A stretch of DNA of 64,000 nt from positions 62,001 through 126,000 of the forward strand of contig NZ_JARQXA010000003.1 of assembly GCF_029543155.1 (NCBI RefSeq), given 5' to 3'. Below the pieces are notes generated by a model. That model was not told where the DNA came from. It saw only the letters and a list, made by a program, of their open reading frames with translations, and did not search any database. A program made the translations under genes and the position numbers. This DNA is from Sphingomonas sp. HITSZ_GF. GTDB lineage: Bacteria; Pseudomonadota; Alphaproteobacteria; Sphingomonadales; Sphingomonadaceae. Shown piece by piece: positions 18,758-27,090 of this stretch. Position 1 is the first letter of the stretch. Each line of letters opens with the position of its first letter.

Positions 18758-19033
18758 TTGGAACGTCGGTACGCACCAACTTGCAATGTAGGATTTCGCA
18801 CGGTTGCGTCGGAGCGCCGGAACCTGGGTCCAGCCGCTCTTTGACCCGTAGGAAATGTTGGACCAGCCCAACCAGCGGGTCACGCAACAAAGCTGCAAGA
18901 ACGGCGGGATGGCGCACCGCCATGGGTGTCGCGACCTTTGGACTTTCCGCGCCCGCCCGGACTGCACGCTGTAGGACGAAATCCCGCCCCGCAAACCCGC
19001 TCCGGGCGTGTACTTTGTGTACTTTGGCGACAG
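18758..19033. other. Gene-free stretch between convergent operons
   Basis: No convincing gene, RNA or insertion element is seen between the inverted repeat and the CoA-transferase stop at 19034. A short direct repeat (TACTTTGTGTACTTTG, 19011-19026) is the only notable element. Confidence 0.4.
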
Positions 19034-20239
19034 TCAGTGCCCCGCGACAGCGCCCGCCACTGCGCCTCCGCCGTCGCGCCCAAGCCAGCGCGCCAGTATC
19101 TCGGATGTGTCCTGCCCCACTTCGCGCGGCGCCGGGCGGCGGATGCTCGCCGGCGTGGCGGAAAGCTTGGGGAAGACGCCCTGCATCGGCGTCGGGCCGA
19201 GCACGGGATCGTCGACCGTGACGATCGCCTCGCGCGCAGCGAAGTGCGGATCGGTCAGCATGTCCTCGGCGTCGAACATCCGGCCCGCCGGCACGGCATG
19301 CGCGATCATCGCGTCCTCGACCTCGGCGAGGCTGTGGCGCAGCGTCCATTCCTCGACGATCGCATCCAGGTCGTCCTGGTTCTCGCCGCGCGCGGTGTGG
19401 GTGGCATAGCGCGGGTCGCGCGCCAGCTCGGGCCGGCCCATCGCTTCGCACAGCCGGGCGAAGACGCTGTCCTGGTTCGCGCCGATCAGATACTCGCCGT
19501 CCTTGCAGCGATAGACGTTCGACGGCGCGATCCGCGGCAGCTTGGATCCGGTGCGCTCGCGCTTGTGGCCGGCGACCGCCCATTCGGGGATCAGCCCCTC
19601 CATCACCTGCAGCACACTCTCGTAGAGCGCGGCATCGACCACCTGGCCCTGGCCGGTCCGGTCGCGGTGGTGGAGCGCGGCGACCGCGCCCAGGCAGCCA
19701 TAGGTCGCGGCAAGCGTGTCGCCGATCGAGATGCCCATCCGCGCGGCGACGCGATCGGGGAAGCCGACGATCTTGCGCCAGCCGCCCATCGCCTCGGCAA
19801 TGCCGCCAAAGCCGGCGCGGGTGGCATAGGGGCCGGTCTGGCCATAGCCCGAGACGCGGACGATGATCAGCCCGGGGTTCTCGGCCCGCAGCTGCTCCGG
19901 CCCCAGGTTCCACCGCTCGAGCGTGCCCGGCCGGAAATTCTCGACCAGAATATCCGCCTGGGCAATCAATTCGCGGGCAAGTTGCTGCCCGGCTTCGGAG
20001 CGCAGATCGGCCGCCACCGAATATTTGTTGCGGCCGATGACGCGCCACCAGGTGGGCGTGCTGCCCTGCCCCCAGTGGCGCATCGGATCGCCTGCGCCCG
20101 GCTGCTCGAGCTTGACCACCTCGGCGCCCATGTCGCCGAGGAGTTGCCCGCAGAACGGACCCGCGATGAGCTGGCCGAGCTCGACCACGCGGATCCCGGC
20201 CAGCGCGCCTCCCTGCTGCTGCTCGCCCTCAGCTCGCAT
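19034..20239 (-). CDS. CaiB/BaiF family (class III) CoA-transferase
   Basis: The 401-residue protein has the family's N-terminal nucleotide-type fold (GIRVVELGQLIAGPFCGQLL, MGAEVVKLEQPG) and ENFRPGTLERWNLG, a common family segment. The likely catalytic aspartate that forms the glutamyl/aspartyl-CoA anhydride is in GISIGDTLAATYG. The C-terminal part contains AGRMFDAEDMLTDPHFAARE. The enzyme moves CoA from a donor thioester to a carboxylic acid in the cytoplasm. Its start overlaps the end of the aldehyde dehydrogenase gene by 11 bases, so aldehyde oxidation followed by CoA transfer is a reasonable two-step reading. Substrate unknown. Confidence 0.92.
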   Translation of the reverse strand: MRAEGEQQQGGALAGIRVVELGQLIAGPFCGQLLGDMGAEVVKLEQPGAGDPMRHWGQGSTPTWWRVIGRNKYSVAADLRSEAGQQLARELIAQADILVENFRPGTLERWNLGPEQLRAENPGLIIVRVSGYGQTGPYATRAGFGGIAEAMGGWRKIVGFPDRVAARMGISIGDTLAATYGCLGAVAALHHRDRTGQGQVVDAALYESVLQVMEGLIPEWAVAGHKRERTGSKLPRIAPSNVYRCKDGEYLIGANQDSVFARLCEAMGRPELARDPRYATHTARGENQDDLDAIVEEWTLRHSLAEVEDAMIAHAVPAGRMFDAEDMLTDPHFAAREAIVTVDDPVLGPTPMQGVFPKLSATPASIRRPAPREVGQDTSEILARWLGRDGGGAVAGAVAGH

Positions 20240-21665
20240 GTATCGCCTTGGTGACCATATGCCCCTCTACTCCCTCGGGACCATCTTCCGATCCGAAGCC
20301 GCTCTCCTTCAGCCCGCCGAACGGCGCGTCGGGCCAGGAGGTGCGGACATTGTTGATCAAGACCATGCCGGCCTCGACCGAGTCCGCCAGCAGGTTCTGC
20401 CGGCGGCCGTTTTCGGTGAAGCAATAAGCGGCAAGGCCGTACGGCAGGCGATTGGCCTGCGCGATCGCGTCCTCGACGCTGCCGAAGCGGGCGAGCAGCG
20501 CAAGCGGGCCGAATGGCTCGTCGTTCATCGCCGCGGCTTCGACCGGCACGTCGCCGAGCACCGTCGGCTGGAAGAAGAAGCCGCCGCCTTCGCCGCGCCC
20601 GCCACCGGCGAGCAGCTTGGCGCCGGCCTGGCGGGCATTCTCCACCAGCGCCTCGATCGTGCCAGGGCGGCGCGGATTGGCAGTCGGCCCCATGTTGGTG
20701 CCGGAATCGCGACCGTCGCCGATCTTGATGCGGCCGGTGCGCTCGGCAAAGCCGGCAGCGAAGCGGTCGTAGATGCCGTCCTGCACATAGAAGCGCGTCG
20801 GCGAGACGCAGACCTGGCCGGCATTGCGGAACTTGTGCGCCACCAGCGTGTCGAGCGTCTTGTCGAGGTCGCAATCGTCGAACACCAACACCGGCGAGTG
20901 GCCGCCCAGCTCCATCGTCATCCGCATCACCGTGTCGGCGGCGAGCTTCATCAAGTGCTTTCCGACCGGCACCGAGCCGGTGAAGCTCAGCTTGCGCGTG
21001 ACCGGCGAGGCGAGCAGCGTGCGCGAGACGGCGTCGGGCACGCCGAACACGATCTGGCAGACGTCACCCGGCAGGCCAGCGTCCTGGAGGCACTTCATCA
21101 CCGCGATCGCGCTCGCAGGCGTCTCCTCGCTCGGCTTCAGGATCACCGAGCAGCCCGCGGCCAGTGCCGGCGAGATCTTGCGGACCGGATTGATCACCGG
21201 GAAGTTCCAGGCGCAGAAGGCGGCGACAGGGCCCACCGGCTGCTTGAGCACCAGCGAACGCAGGCCGGGCGCGCGCGGCAGCACCTTGCCATAGTTGCGC
21301 AACGCCTCGCCGGCATGGAATTCCAGGAGCGCGGCGGAATAGGCTGCCTCACCACGTGCCTCGGCCAGCGGCTTGCCCTGCTCGAGCGTGGCGATCTGGG
21401 CCAGGTCCTCGGCACGCTCGCGCAGCAGCGCGGCGGCGCGCATCAGCACGGCGGCGCGCTGTTCCGGCGGGGTCGCGCGCCAGGCCGCGAAGCCGCGCTG
21501 CGCTGCCTCGAGCGCATCGTCCAGATCCTGGCTGGTCGCCAGCGGCAGCGCACCGATCGTCTCGCCGGTCGCCGGATTGAGCACGGGTTGGGTCTCACGT
21601 CCCGCCGCGCCGCGCCATTCGCCGCCGATGTACAGGTTCAGATCGGGGAACACTCCAGCGGTCAT
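20229..21665 (-). CDS. NAD(P)-dependent aldehyde dehydrogenase (succinate-semialdehyde type)
   Basis: The 478-residue protein is a complete class 3-fold aldehyde dehydrogenase. Markers are FCAWNFPVINPVRKISPALA, the cofactor segment KPSEETP, general-base Glu in TMELGGHSP and nucleophilic Cys in NAGQVCVSPTRFYV. The start at 21665 follows GAAAGG; an ATG seven codons upstream (21686) is possible but less well served. It is most like the succinate-semialdehyde dehydrogenase branch, but it should not be assigned that substrate. It is the first gene of the minus-strand unit leaving operator copy 2, followed by a CoA-transferase. Confidence 0.93.
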   Translation of the reverse strand: MTAGVFPDLNLYIGGEWRGAAGRETQPVLNPATGETIGALPLATSQDLDDALEAAQRGFAAWRATPPEQRAAVLMRAAALLRERAEDLAQIATLEQGKPLAEARGEAAYSAALLEFHAGEALRNYGKVLPRAPGLRSLVLKQPVGPVAAFCAWNFPVINPVRKISPALAAGCSVILKPSEETPASAIAVMKCLQDAGLPGDVCQIVFGVPDAVSRTLLASPVTRKLSFTGSVPVGKHLMKLAADTVMRMTMELGGHSPVLVFDDCDLDKTLDTLVAHKFRNAGQVCVSPTRFYVQDGIYDRFAAGFAERTGRIKIGDGRDSGTNMGPTANPRRPGTIEALVENARQAGAKLLAGGGRGEGGGFFFQPTVLGDVPVEAAAMNDEPFGPLALLARFGSVEDAIAQANRLPYGLAAYCFTENGRRQNLLADSVEAGMVLINNVRTSWPDAPFGGLKESGFGSEDGPEGVEGHMVTKAIHAS

Positions 21666-21759
21666 CTCAAAGCCTTTCGCCAACATCCGGAAAAGTCCGG
21701 TGCGGCCCCATCTCCCTTATCGCCGATCTTGTCGACCGTGCAACATGGTTTTGACTAGA

Positions 21760-21769
21760 TTGCATGCAA
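21760..21769. promoter_or_regulatory. TTGCATGCAA operator, copy 2
   Basis: A perfect palindrome lies in the divergent gap between the aldehyde dehydrogenase (minus) and kinase-like (plus) genes. TTGACT at 21751-21756 may be a plus-strand -35 box, which would put the operator between -35 and -10, as expected for repression. Confidence 0.65.
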
Positions 21770-21847
21770 ATGGCAAGTAGAACCATATCAACGACGCGGC
21801 CGATTCCGATGGAAAATGGCGGCACCCAGGGGAAGAGGCACGGCGTT

Positions 21848-22945
21848 TTGACAGAGAAATCAGCCATTAATCAGGGTGATAGCGCCACGCCGGTGATCGA
21901 CGCCGTAAAAAACGAGGCGCCCCGTCCCACCAGCGATTTGGATGCCACGCGGCTGGGCGAATGGATGAAACATGCCGTGCCGGATTTCGCCGGGCCGCTC
22001 GAAGTGCTGCGCTTCGCCGGCGGCCAGTCGAACCCCACCTATCAACTCCGCACCCCCGGGCAGCGCTATGTGCTGCGCCGCAAGCCGCCCGGGCAGCTGC
22101 TCGCCTCGGCGCACGCCGTTGATCGCGAATATCGCGCAATGGATGCACTTGGCCGCGCGGGCTTCCCGGTGCCGCGCGCCTATGCGCTGTGCGAGGACGA
22201 ATCGGTGATCGGCTCGACCTTCTATGTGATGGCAATGGTCGAAGGGCGGATCCTGTGGGACGGACGCCTGCCCGACTCGAACCCGGCCGAACGGCGCGCG
22301 ATCTATGAGGCGGAAATCGACACGCTGGCGGCGCTCCATCGGTTCGATCCGGCAGCGATCGGCCTGAGCGACTATGGTCGCCCGGGCAATTATTTCGCGC
22401 GGCAGGTGGCGCGCTGGTCCAGGCAATATGCGGAGTCGAGCGGCCCGCGTTACGCGGCGATGGACCGACTCATCGCCTGGCTGCCCCAGGGCCTGCCCGC
22501 CGACCGGCCCGCGCGGATCGTCCATGGCGACTATCGGCTCGACAACATGGTGCTGCACCCGAGCGAGCCGCGCGTCCTGGCAGTTCTCGACTGGGAGCTG
22601 TCGACGCTGGGGGATCCGATCGCCGATCTCACCTATCTGCTGATGCACTGGGTGACGCCGACGCACGAGCGCAACTCCCTGGCGGCACTCGACATCGCCG
22701 CGCTCGGCATTCCGACGCTGGAGGAGATGCTGGCGCGCTATCTCGATGCGACCGGCGACAGGCTGGGCGCTCCGCTCGAATGGTATCTGGCCTACAACCT
22801 GTTCCGCTTCGCGGCGATCCTGCACGGCGTCGCCGCGCGCGGGAGGGCAGGCAATGCCAACAACGCCCGCGCCGGACTGGCCGAGCAGCGCGTGGGACCG
22901 CTCGCCGAAGCGTCCTGGGCATTTGCCGCAAGGCTCGGCGCATGA
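21848..22945 (+). CDS. APH-family kinase, ACAD10/11 N-terminal- or LvaA-like (candidate hydroxyacyl-CoA kinase)
   Basis: The 365-residue protein has an aminoglycoside-phosphotransferase/choline-kinase fold. The substrate loop is RFAGGQSNPTYQLR, the catalytic loop HGDYRLDNMVLHP with catalytic Asp and Asn, and the metal-binding segment LDWELSTLGDPIADL. These are hallmarks of the kinase half of ACAD10/ACAD11 and of LvaA-type proteins, which phosphorylate the 4-hydroxyl of hydroxyacyl-CoAs. The TTG start at 21848 follows GGGGAAGAGG. Earlier in-frame ATGs (21764, 21770, 21809) would overlap the operator or promoter. ATGA overlap joins it to an acyl-CoA ligase. A possible elimination partner is the acyl-CoA dehydrogenase at 47716. 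The substrate is inferred. Confidence 0.88.
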   Translation: MTEKSAINQGDSATPVIDAVKNEAPRPTSDLDATRLGEWMKHAVPDFAGPLEVLRFAGGQSNPTYQLRTPGQRYVLRRKPPGQLLASAHAVDREYRAMDALGRAGFPVPRAYALCEDESVIGSTFYVMAMVEGRILWDGRLPDSNPAERRAIYEAEIDTLAALHRFDPAAIGLSDYGRPGNYFARQVARWSRQYAESSGPRYAAMDRLIAWLPQGLPADRPARIVHGDYRLDNMVLHPSEPRVLAVLDWELSTLGDPIADLTYLLMHWVTPTHERNSLAALDIAALGIPTLEEMLARYLDATGDRLGAPLEWYLAYNLFRFAAILHGVAARGRAGNANNARAGLAEQRVGPLAEASWAFAARLGA

Positions 22946-24645
22946 GCTGGCCGGCGCGCAGCATGGCAGAGACGCTGGCGCTGCTAACCGCACCCGGCGC
23001 TCCGTTCGAAATGGTCGAGACCGAGGCTTTGGGCCGGCGTGTGCGCAGCTATGTGCACATGCCGGAAACGCTGCGCGCGGTATTCGACGCCAGCCGCGAC
23101 TTCGGCGCGCGCGATCTGCTGGTGTACGAAGGCGAGCGGCTTAGCTTCGCCGCGCACTGGCGCGCGGCCAACGCGTTTGGCCGGGCGCTAATCGAGCGCT
23201 TCGGGGTGAAGAAGGGCGACCGCGTGGCGGTGGCGATGCGCAACTATCCCGAATGGTCGATCTGCGCCTGGGGGGCGCTCGCGGTGGGTGCGGTGCTGGT
23301 ACCGCTCAACGCCTGGGAATCGAGCGCCACGCTGGCACTGCTGCTCGAGGATTGCGGTGCCAAGGTCGTAGTGGTCGATGGCGAGCGGCTGGCCCGGCTC
23401 GCGGAAGCCCGCCCCCTCTCCGCAGCGCTGGTCGTTGTTCGCGCGGAAGCGCCCGCCGGCGTGGTAGCCTTCGATACACTGATCGGCGACGCCGACGACG
23501 AGACACCCCTGCCCGATCCCAGCCTCGCACCCGACGACCTCGCAACGATCTTCTACACCTCGGGCACCACCGGCCGCCCCAAGGGCGCGGCCGGGACGCA
23601 CCGTAACATCCTGACCAATTATGTGAACACCGGCTTCCGCGCGGCACGGGCCGCAGTGCGGCGCGGTAGCCCCGTTCCCGGCGCGCCATCGACTGCATCG
23701 CGCCGGATACTGCTGCCGATGCCCTTCTTCCACGTCACCGGCTTCCACTCCACCTTGATGCCGGCGCTGGCGAACGGCGCGACCATCCACCTGATGTACA
23801 AATGGGACGTCGCCCAGGCACTCGACATCATCGCGCAGGAGCGGATCAACGGGCTCAACCTGGTCCCTGCCCTCGCCTGGCAGCTATCCGACGCAATCGC
23901 CGCGGGCGGATGCGACACCTCCAGCGTCGATCTGGTCGGCTATGGCGGCGCCGCAGCGGCACCGGAGCTGGCGCAGCGCATGTGCGACGCCTTCCCCAAT
24001 GCCTGGCCGGGCCAGGGCTATGGCGCGACCGAGACCAGTTCGCTGGTCGCCGCGAACAGCCATGAAGATATGATGACCCGCCCCGGCAGCGTCGGCACCG
24101 CCGTGCCCTGCTGCGACGTCCGCATCGTCGACGGCAACGGCAGGAACGCACCGGCGGGCGCGGCGGGCGAGCTCTGGGTGCGCGGCCCCAACATCGTCAC
24201 CGGTTATTGGAACATGCCGGAGGCGACGCGCGAATGCTTTGCCGATGGCTGGTACCGCACCGGCGACGTGGCCCGTATCGACGCGGACGGTTTCCTGACC
24301 ATCCTCGACCGGGTGAAGGACATGCTGATCCGCGGCGGCGAAAACATCTATTGCGTCGAGATCGAGGATTGCCTCGCCAGCCATCCCGACGTTCTCGAGG
24401 CCGCGGTGTTCGGCGTGCCCGAGCGGGTGCTCGGCGAAGTGGTTGGTGCCGCGGTTCGCTTGCGCGAAGGCGCCGTAGCCGACCTCGAGGCCCTGGCCGC
24501 GCATGTCCGCGCACGGATGGCCGCGCACAAGGTGCCGGTCGCGATCGACTTCCACGACATGCCGCTGCCCCGCAACGCCGCGGGCAAGCTGCTCAAGCGC
24601 GAAATGCGCACTATGCTGATCAACAGGAACGGGAGAGCGGAATGA
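22942..24645 (+). CDS. Acyl-CoA synthetase (AMP-forming)
   Basis: The 567-residue adenylate-forming ligase shows the ATP loop YTSGTTGRPKGA at about 205, the GYGATETSSL motif, the hinge with YRTGDVARIDADGFL and the C-terminal catalytic lysine in LPRNAAGKLLKR. The start at 22942 overlaps the previous stop (ATGA); longer in-frame extensions upstream lie inside the kinase gene. It activates a carboxylic acid to its CoA thioester via an acyl-adenylate. Its position directly after the hydroxyacyl-CoA-kinase-like gene suggests that it makes that kinase's substrate, for instance a hydroxy acid released from a lactone. Chain type cannot be read from sequence. Confidence 0.92.
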   Translation: MSWPARSMAETLALLTAPGAPFEMVETEALGRRVRSYVHMPETLRAVFDASRDFGARDLLVYEGERLSFAAHWRAANAFGRALIERFGVKKGDRVAVAMRNYPEWSICAWGALAVGAVLVPLNAWESSATLALLLEDCGAKVVVVDGERLARLAEARPLSAALVVVRAEAPAGVVAFDTLIGDADDETPLPDPSLAPDDLATIFYTSGTTGRPKGAAGTHRNILTNYVNTGFRAARAAVRRGSPVPGAPSTASRRILLPMPFFHVTGFHSTLMPALANGATIHLMYKWDVAQALDIIAQERINGLNLVPALAWQLSDAIAAGGCDTSSVDLVGYGGAAAAPELAQRMCDAFPNAWPGQGYGATETSSLVAANSHEDMMTRPGSVGTAVPCCDVRIVDGNGRNAPAGAAGELWVRGPNIVTGYWNMPEATRECFADGWYRTGDVARIDADGFLTILDRVKDMLIRGGENIYCVEIEDCLASHPDVLEAAVFGVPERVLGEVVGAAVRLREGAVADLEALAAHVRARMAAHKVPVAIDFHDMPLPRNAAGKLLKREMRTMLINRNGRAE

Positions 24646-25037
24646 CGGACTTCAACGATGCGGCGCTGGAAGCCGGCGAGCAGCTTTTCCACACGGTCGA
24701 GCATGGCGACCTGGCCGAACTGCGCCGGATCTTCAGCGACGGTGCGATGGTGTGGCACAACACCGACGAGAAGCTGACTGACGTCGAGACGACGATCGCC
24801 AACCTCGAGAGGATCCGCTCGAGCGCCAGCGTGTTCCACTATACCGACATCAAGCGCGAGCCGACACCGAGCGGCTTCGTCCAGCAGCACACGCTGATCA
24901 TCGAGATGCCCGACGGCCGCACGATGCGCGACCTGGCCTGCTGCATCTGCCGCGTCGAGAATGGCCGGATCGCGCACATGGACGCGTATCACGATTCAGC
25001 GGTGACCCACGGACTGGTGCACCGGAAGGCGGATTGA
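24642..25037 (+). CDS. SnoaL/NTF2-like protein
   Basis: The 131-residue protein has the cone-shaped NTF2-like fold pattern: an N-terminal helix, WHNTDEKLTDVETTIANL, then strands HYTDIKREPTPSGFVQQHTL and CCICRVENGRIAHMDAYHD. Members include isomerases, cyclases and hydratases, so the fold does not fix a reaction. The His/Asp residues (WHN, HMDAYHD) would line the cavity. ATGA overlap with the acyl-CoA ligase shows one operon. A second, unlike member lies at 28594-28989 after the first Baeyer-Villiger monooxygenase. A role on a cyclic intermediate is plausible but unproven. Confidence 0.8.
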   Translation: MTDFNDAALEAGEQLFHTVEHGDLAELRRIFSDGAMVWHNTDEKLTDVETTIANLERIRSSASVFHYTDIKREPTPSGFVQQHTLIIEMPDGRTMRDLACCICRVENGRIAHMDAYHDSAVTHGLVHRKAD

Positions 25038-25050
25038 TCCCCTCCAGGGG

Positions 25051-25070
25051 CCCTCCCCTGAAGGGGAGGG
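25051..25070. terminator. Hairpin between convergent operons
   Basis: CCCTCCCC (25051-25058) pairs with GGGGAGGG (25063-25070) around TGAA. No strong T-run follows on either strand, so termination is likely but not certain. It belongs to the CCTCCCC repeat family seen at 18619. Confidence 0.45.
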
Positions 25071-25086
25071 ACTTATATGGGAAGCC

Positions 25087-26817
25087 CTATTTCTTCGGGA
25101 TGTTCGCGTAATAGGGGATCGGCACCCCATCCTCGCCCGTGGTGTCGCCGACCATCATGCGGGTCCGCGGGTGCATCACCGCCGCGTCGATGATCAGGTT
25201 GATCAGGCGCGGCTCGCCCGAGGCGAAGGCCTCCTCCACCGCGGGCGCGATATCCTCATAGCGAGTCACCCGCACGCCCTTGACGCCGAAGCCCTCGGCC
25301 ACCGTCTCGTATTTGGTGTCCTGCAACGCGACGATCACTTCGCGGTTCTTGCCGTAGAGCAGGTTCTGCGCGTTGCGGGACATGCCCCATTCGGCGTTGT
25401 TGAGCACCACGGTGACGATCGGCAGCTTGTGCCGCATCATCGTATCGAGCTCCTGGATGTTGAAGCCCGCCCCGCCATCGCCGGCGAAGCACACCACCGG
25501 CCGGCCCGGATCGGCACGCGCCGCGCCAATCGCGAAGCCTGGCGAGATGCCCAGACACCCCAGATAGCCGCAGCGCAGATGCTGGCCCGCGCCCGGCGAA
25601 CGAACAAGGTCGCCGACCCAGTTCCCGGCCTCGCCACCATCGGCGATCACCGCGGTGCCGGCGGGCAGCGCGTCCATCGCCGCCGCCACCGCATGCCCCG
25701 GATGCACCATGCCGGGGCGCGTCTCCTTGGGCGCATCGGCGAAGGCCTTGCGCGCATTAGCGCGGAAGCCGCGCAGCAGCCCGGCCCAGTCCTCGCGCTT
25801 CGGCCAGTCCCGCCCCTCGGCCGCGACCAGCAGCGCGTCCAGCGTGGCGCCGGCATCGGCGACGATCGGCAGATCAGCCATGCGGACGCGCCCGATCTCC
25901 TCGGGGTTGGATTCGATCTGCGCGACAGTTGCCGCAGGCGGGATGATCGCACCCATCGCACCGCCGAGGAACATGCCCATGCGCGCGCCCACCAGCAGCA
26001 CCGCGTCGGTCGGCTGGCCCGCCGCCGCAGCCGCGGCCAGCCCCGCCGCGGCACCGGCATAATAGGGATGATCGTCGGGCAGCACGCCCAGCGCCTTCTG
26101 CCCGGCGATCACCGGCGTGCCGGTCAGCTCGGCGAGGCGCTGCAGCCGCGCGCCCGCATTGGTCAGCATCGCGCCACCGCCGGCGATGATCACCGGGCGC
26201 TCGGCCTTGCGCAGCATCGCGATCACGCCCGCAACATCCGCCGCGGTCGGTGCGGTGGGCGACGGGCGCTGCCAGGCGGCGGTATCGGGCGCCGCCTCTT
26301 CGGTGGGCCAGAACATCACGTCGATCGGAATCTCGAGGAACACCGGACCCGGCGAACCGCTCAGCGCGATCTCGCAGGCGCGGCGGACATATTCGACGAT
26401 CCGGCCAGGCTCGGCGACTCGCTGCGCCCATTTGGTGACCGGGCGGGCCATGGCGACGGCGTCGAACCCGCCCTGAAGCGTGTTGAGCTCCGCCTCGCGG
26501 ATCGGCGCAGCACCGGCGATGAACAGTGTCGGGATGCGATCGAGCCAGGCATTGGTGATCGCGGTGAGCGCGTTGGTGAAGCCGGGGCCGGCAGTGACCG
26601 CGCAGACGCCGAGCTTGCCGTTCGATGCGCGGGCATAGGCATCGGCCGCGTGCCCGGCCGAGGCTTCATGCCGGGTGTCGGTCAGCCGGATGCCGAACTC
26701 CTCGCAGGCCATGAACAACGGGTCGAGATGACTGCCATGGAGCGCGAACACCTCCGAGACCCCGAACCCTGCCAGGGCAGCCGCTACCAGCTCGCCGGCG
26801 GCGCGCTTCTTCGTCAT
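25087..26817 (-). CDS. Thiamine-diphosphate enzyme (acetolactate synthase / 2-hydroxyacyl-CoA lyase family)
   Basis: The 576-residue protein has all three ThDP domains. The cofactor-activating glutamate lies in DTRHEASAGHAADAYARA, the central domain has PVIIAGGGAMLTNAGARL, and the ThDP-Mg site is FAGDGGAGFNIQELDTMM followed by VVLNNAEWGMS. GGGAGAGAAGC precedes the ATG at 26817. The family makes or breaks C-C bonds next to a carbonyl: acetolactate synthesis, oxalyl-CoA decarboxylation or 2-hydroxyacyl-CoA cleavage. There is no regulatory subunit and the gene sits in a catabolic cluster, so a lyase or decarboxylase role is more likely than amino-acid synthesis. It is transcribed away from the first Baeyer-Villiger gene, with an operator in between. 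Confidence 0.88.
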   Translation of the reverse strand: MTKKRAAGELVAAALAGFGVSEVFALHGSHLDPLFMACEEFGIRLTDTRHEASAGHAADAYARASNGKLGVCAVTAGPGFTNALTAITNAWLDRIPTLFIAGAAPIREAELNTLQGGFDAVAMARPVTKWAQRVAEPGRIVEYVRRACEIALSGSPGPVFLEIPIDVMFWPTEEAAPDTAAWQRPSPTAPTAADVAGVIAMLRKAERPVIIAGGGAMLTNAGARLQRLAELTGTPVIAGQKALGVLPDDHPYYAGAAAGLAAAAAAGQPTDAVLLVGARMGMFLGGAMGAIIPPAATVAQIESNPEEIGRVRMADLPIVADAGATLDALLVAAEGRDWPKREDWAGLLRGFRANARKAFADAPKETRPGMVHPGHAVAAAMDALPAGTAVIADGGEAGNWVGDLVRSPGAGQHLRCGYLGCLGISPGFAIGAARADPGRPVVCFAGDGGAGFNIQELDTMMRHKLPIVTVVLNNAEWGMSRNAQNLLYGKNREVIVALQDTKYETVAEGFGVKGVRVTRYEDIAPAVEEAFASGEPRLINLIIDAAVMHPRTRMMVGDTTGEDGVPIPYYANIPKK

Positions 26818-26884
26818 GCTTCTCTCCCGTCTCACCTTGCCATTGCCGCTTTGGTAATCGCGCAAGCGGGGCAACACAAGGTTA

Positions 26885-26894
26885 TTGTATGCAA
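26885..26894. promoter_or_regulatory. TTGTATGCAA operator, copy 3
   Basis: This lies 68 bases before the ThDP-enzyme start at 26817. Read on the minus strand it contains TACAAT, a possible -10 box. One base departs from the perfect palindrome. Confidence 0.6.
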
Positions 26895-27007
26895 TTAACC
26901 GGACTGCGCGCGTGAGATGTTTCCGGCGCGTTGCATCGTGCCCCGCACCTATTTGCGGCGTGCCTGATGGGCGAAAGGAATTGCCGCACCGGCATGTCAC
27001 GATAATA

Positions 27008-27017
27008 TTGGATGCAA
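27008..27017. promoter_or_regulatory. TTGGATGCAA operator, copy 4
   Basis: This lies 73 bases before the monooxygenase start at 27091, with GATAATATTGG overlapping its left side as a possible -10 region. Together with copy 3 it gives one site per promoter in this divergent gap. Confidence 0.6.
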
Positions 27018-27090
27018 TATTGCACCCACTCCGGTTTCCGGTTAGGGCTTGGCAAAAGCGCCCCAACGAGGGCCGAGGGAGAGATAACCG

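Noticed and set aside
18758..19033. Remnant of a transposase or small gene between the convergent operons
   Set aside because: No frame shows transposase motifs, terminal repeats or a usable start with a ribosome site.
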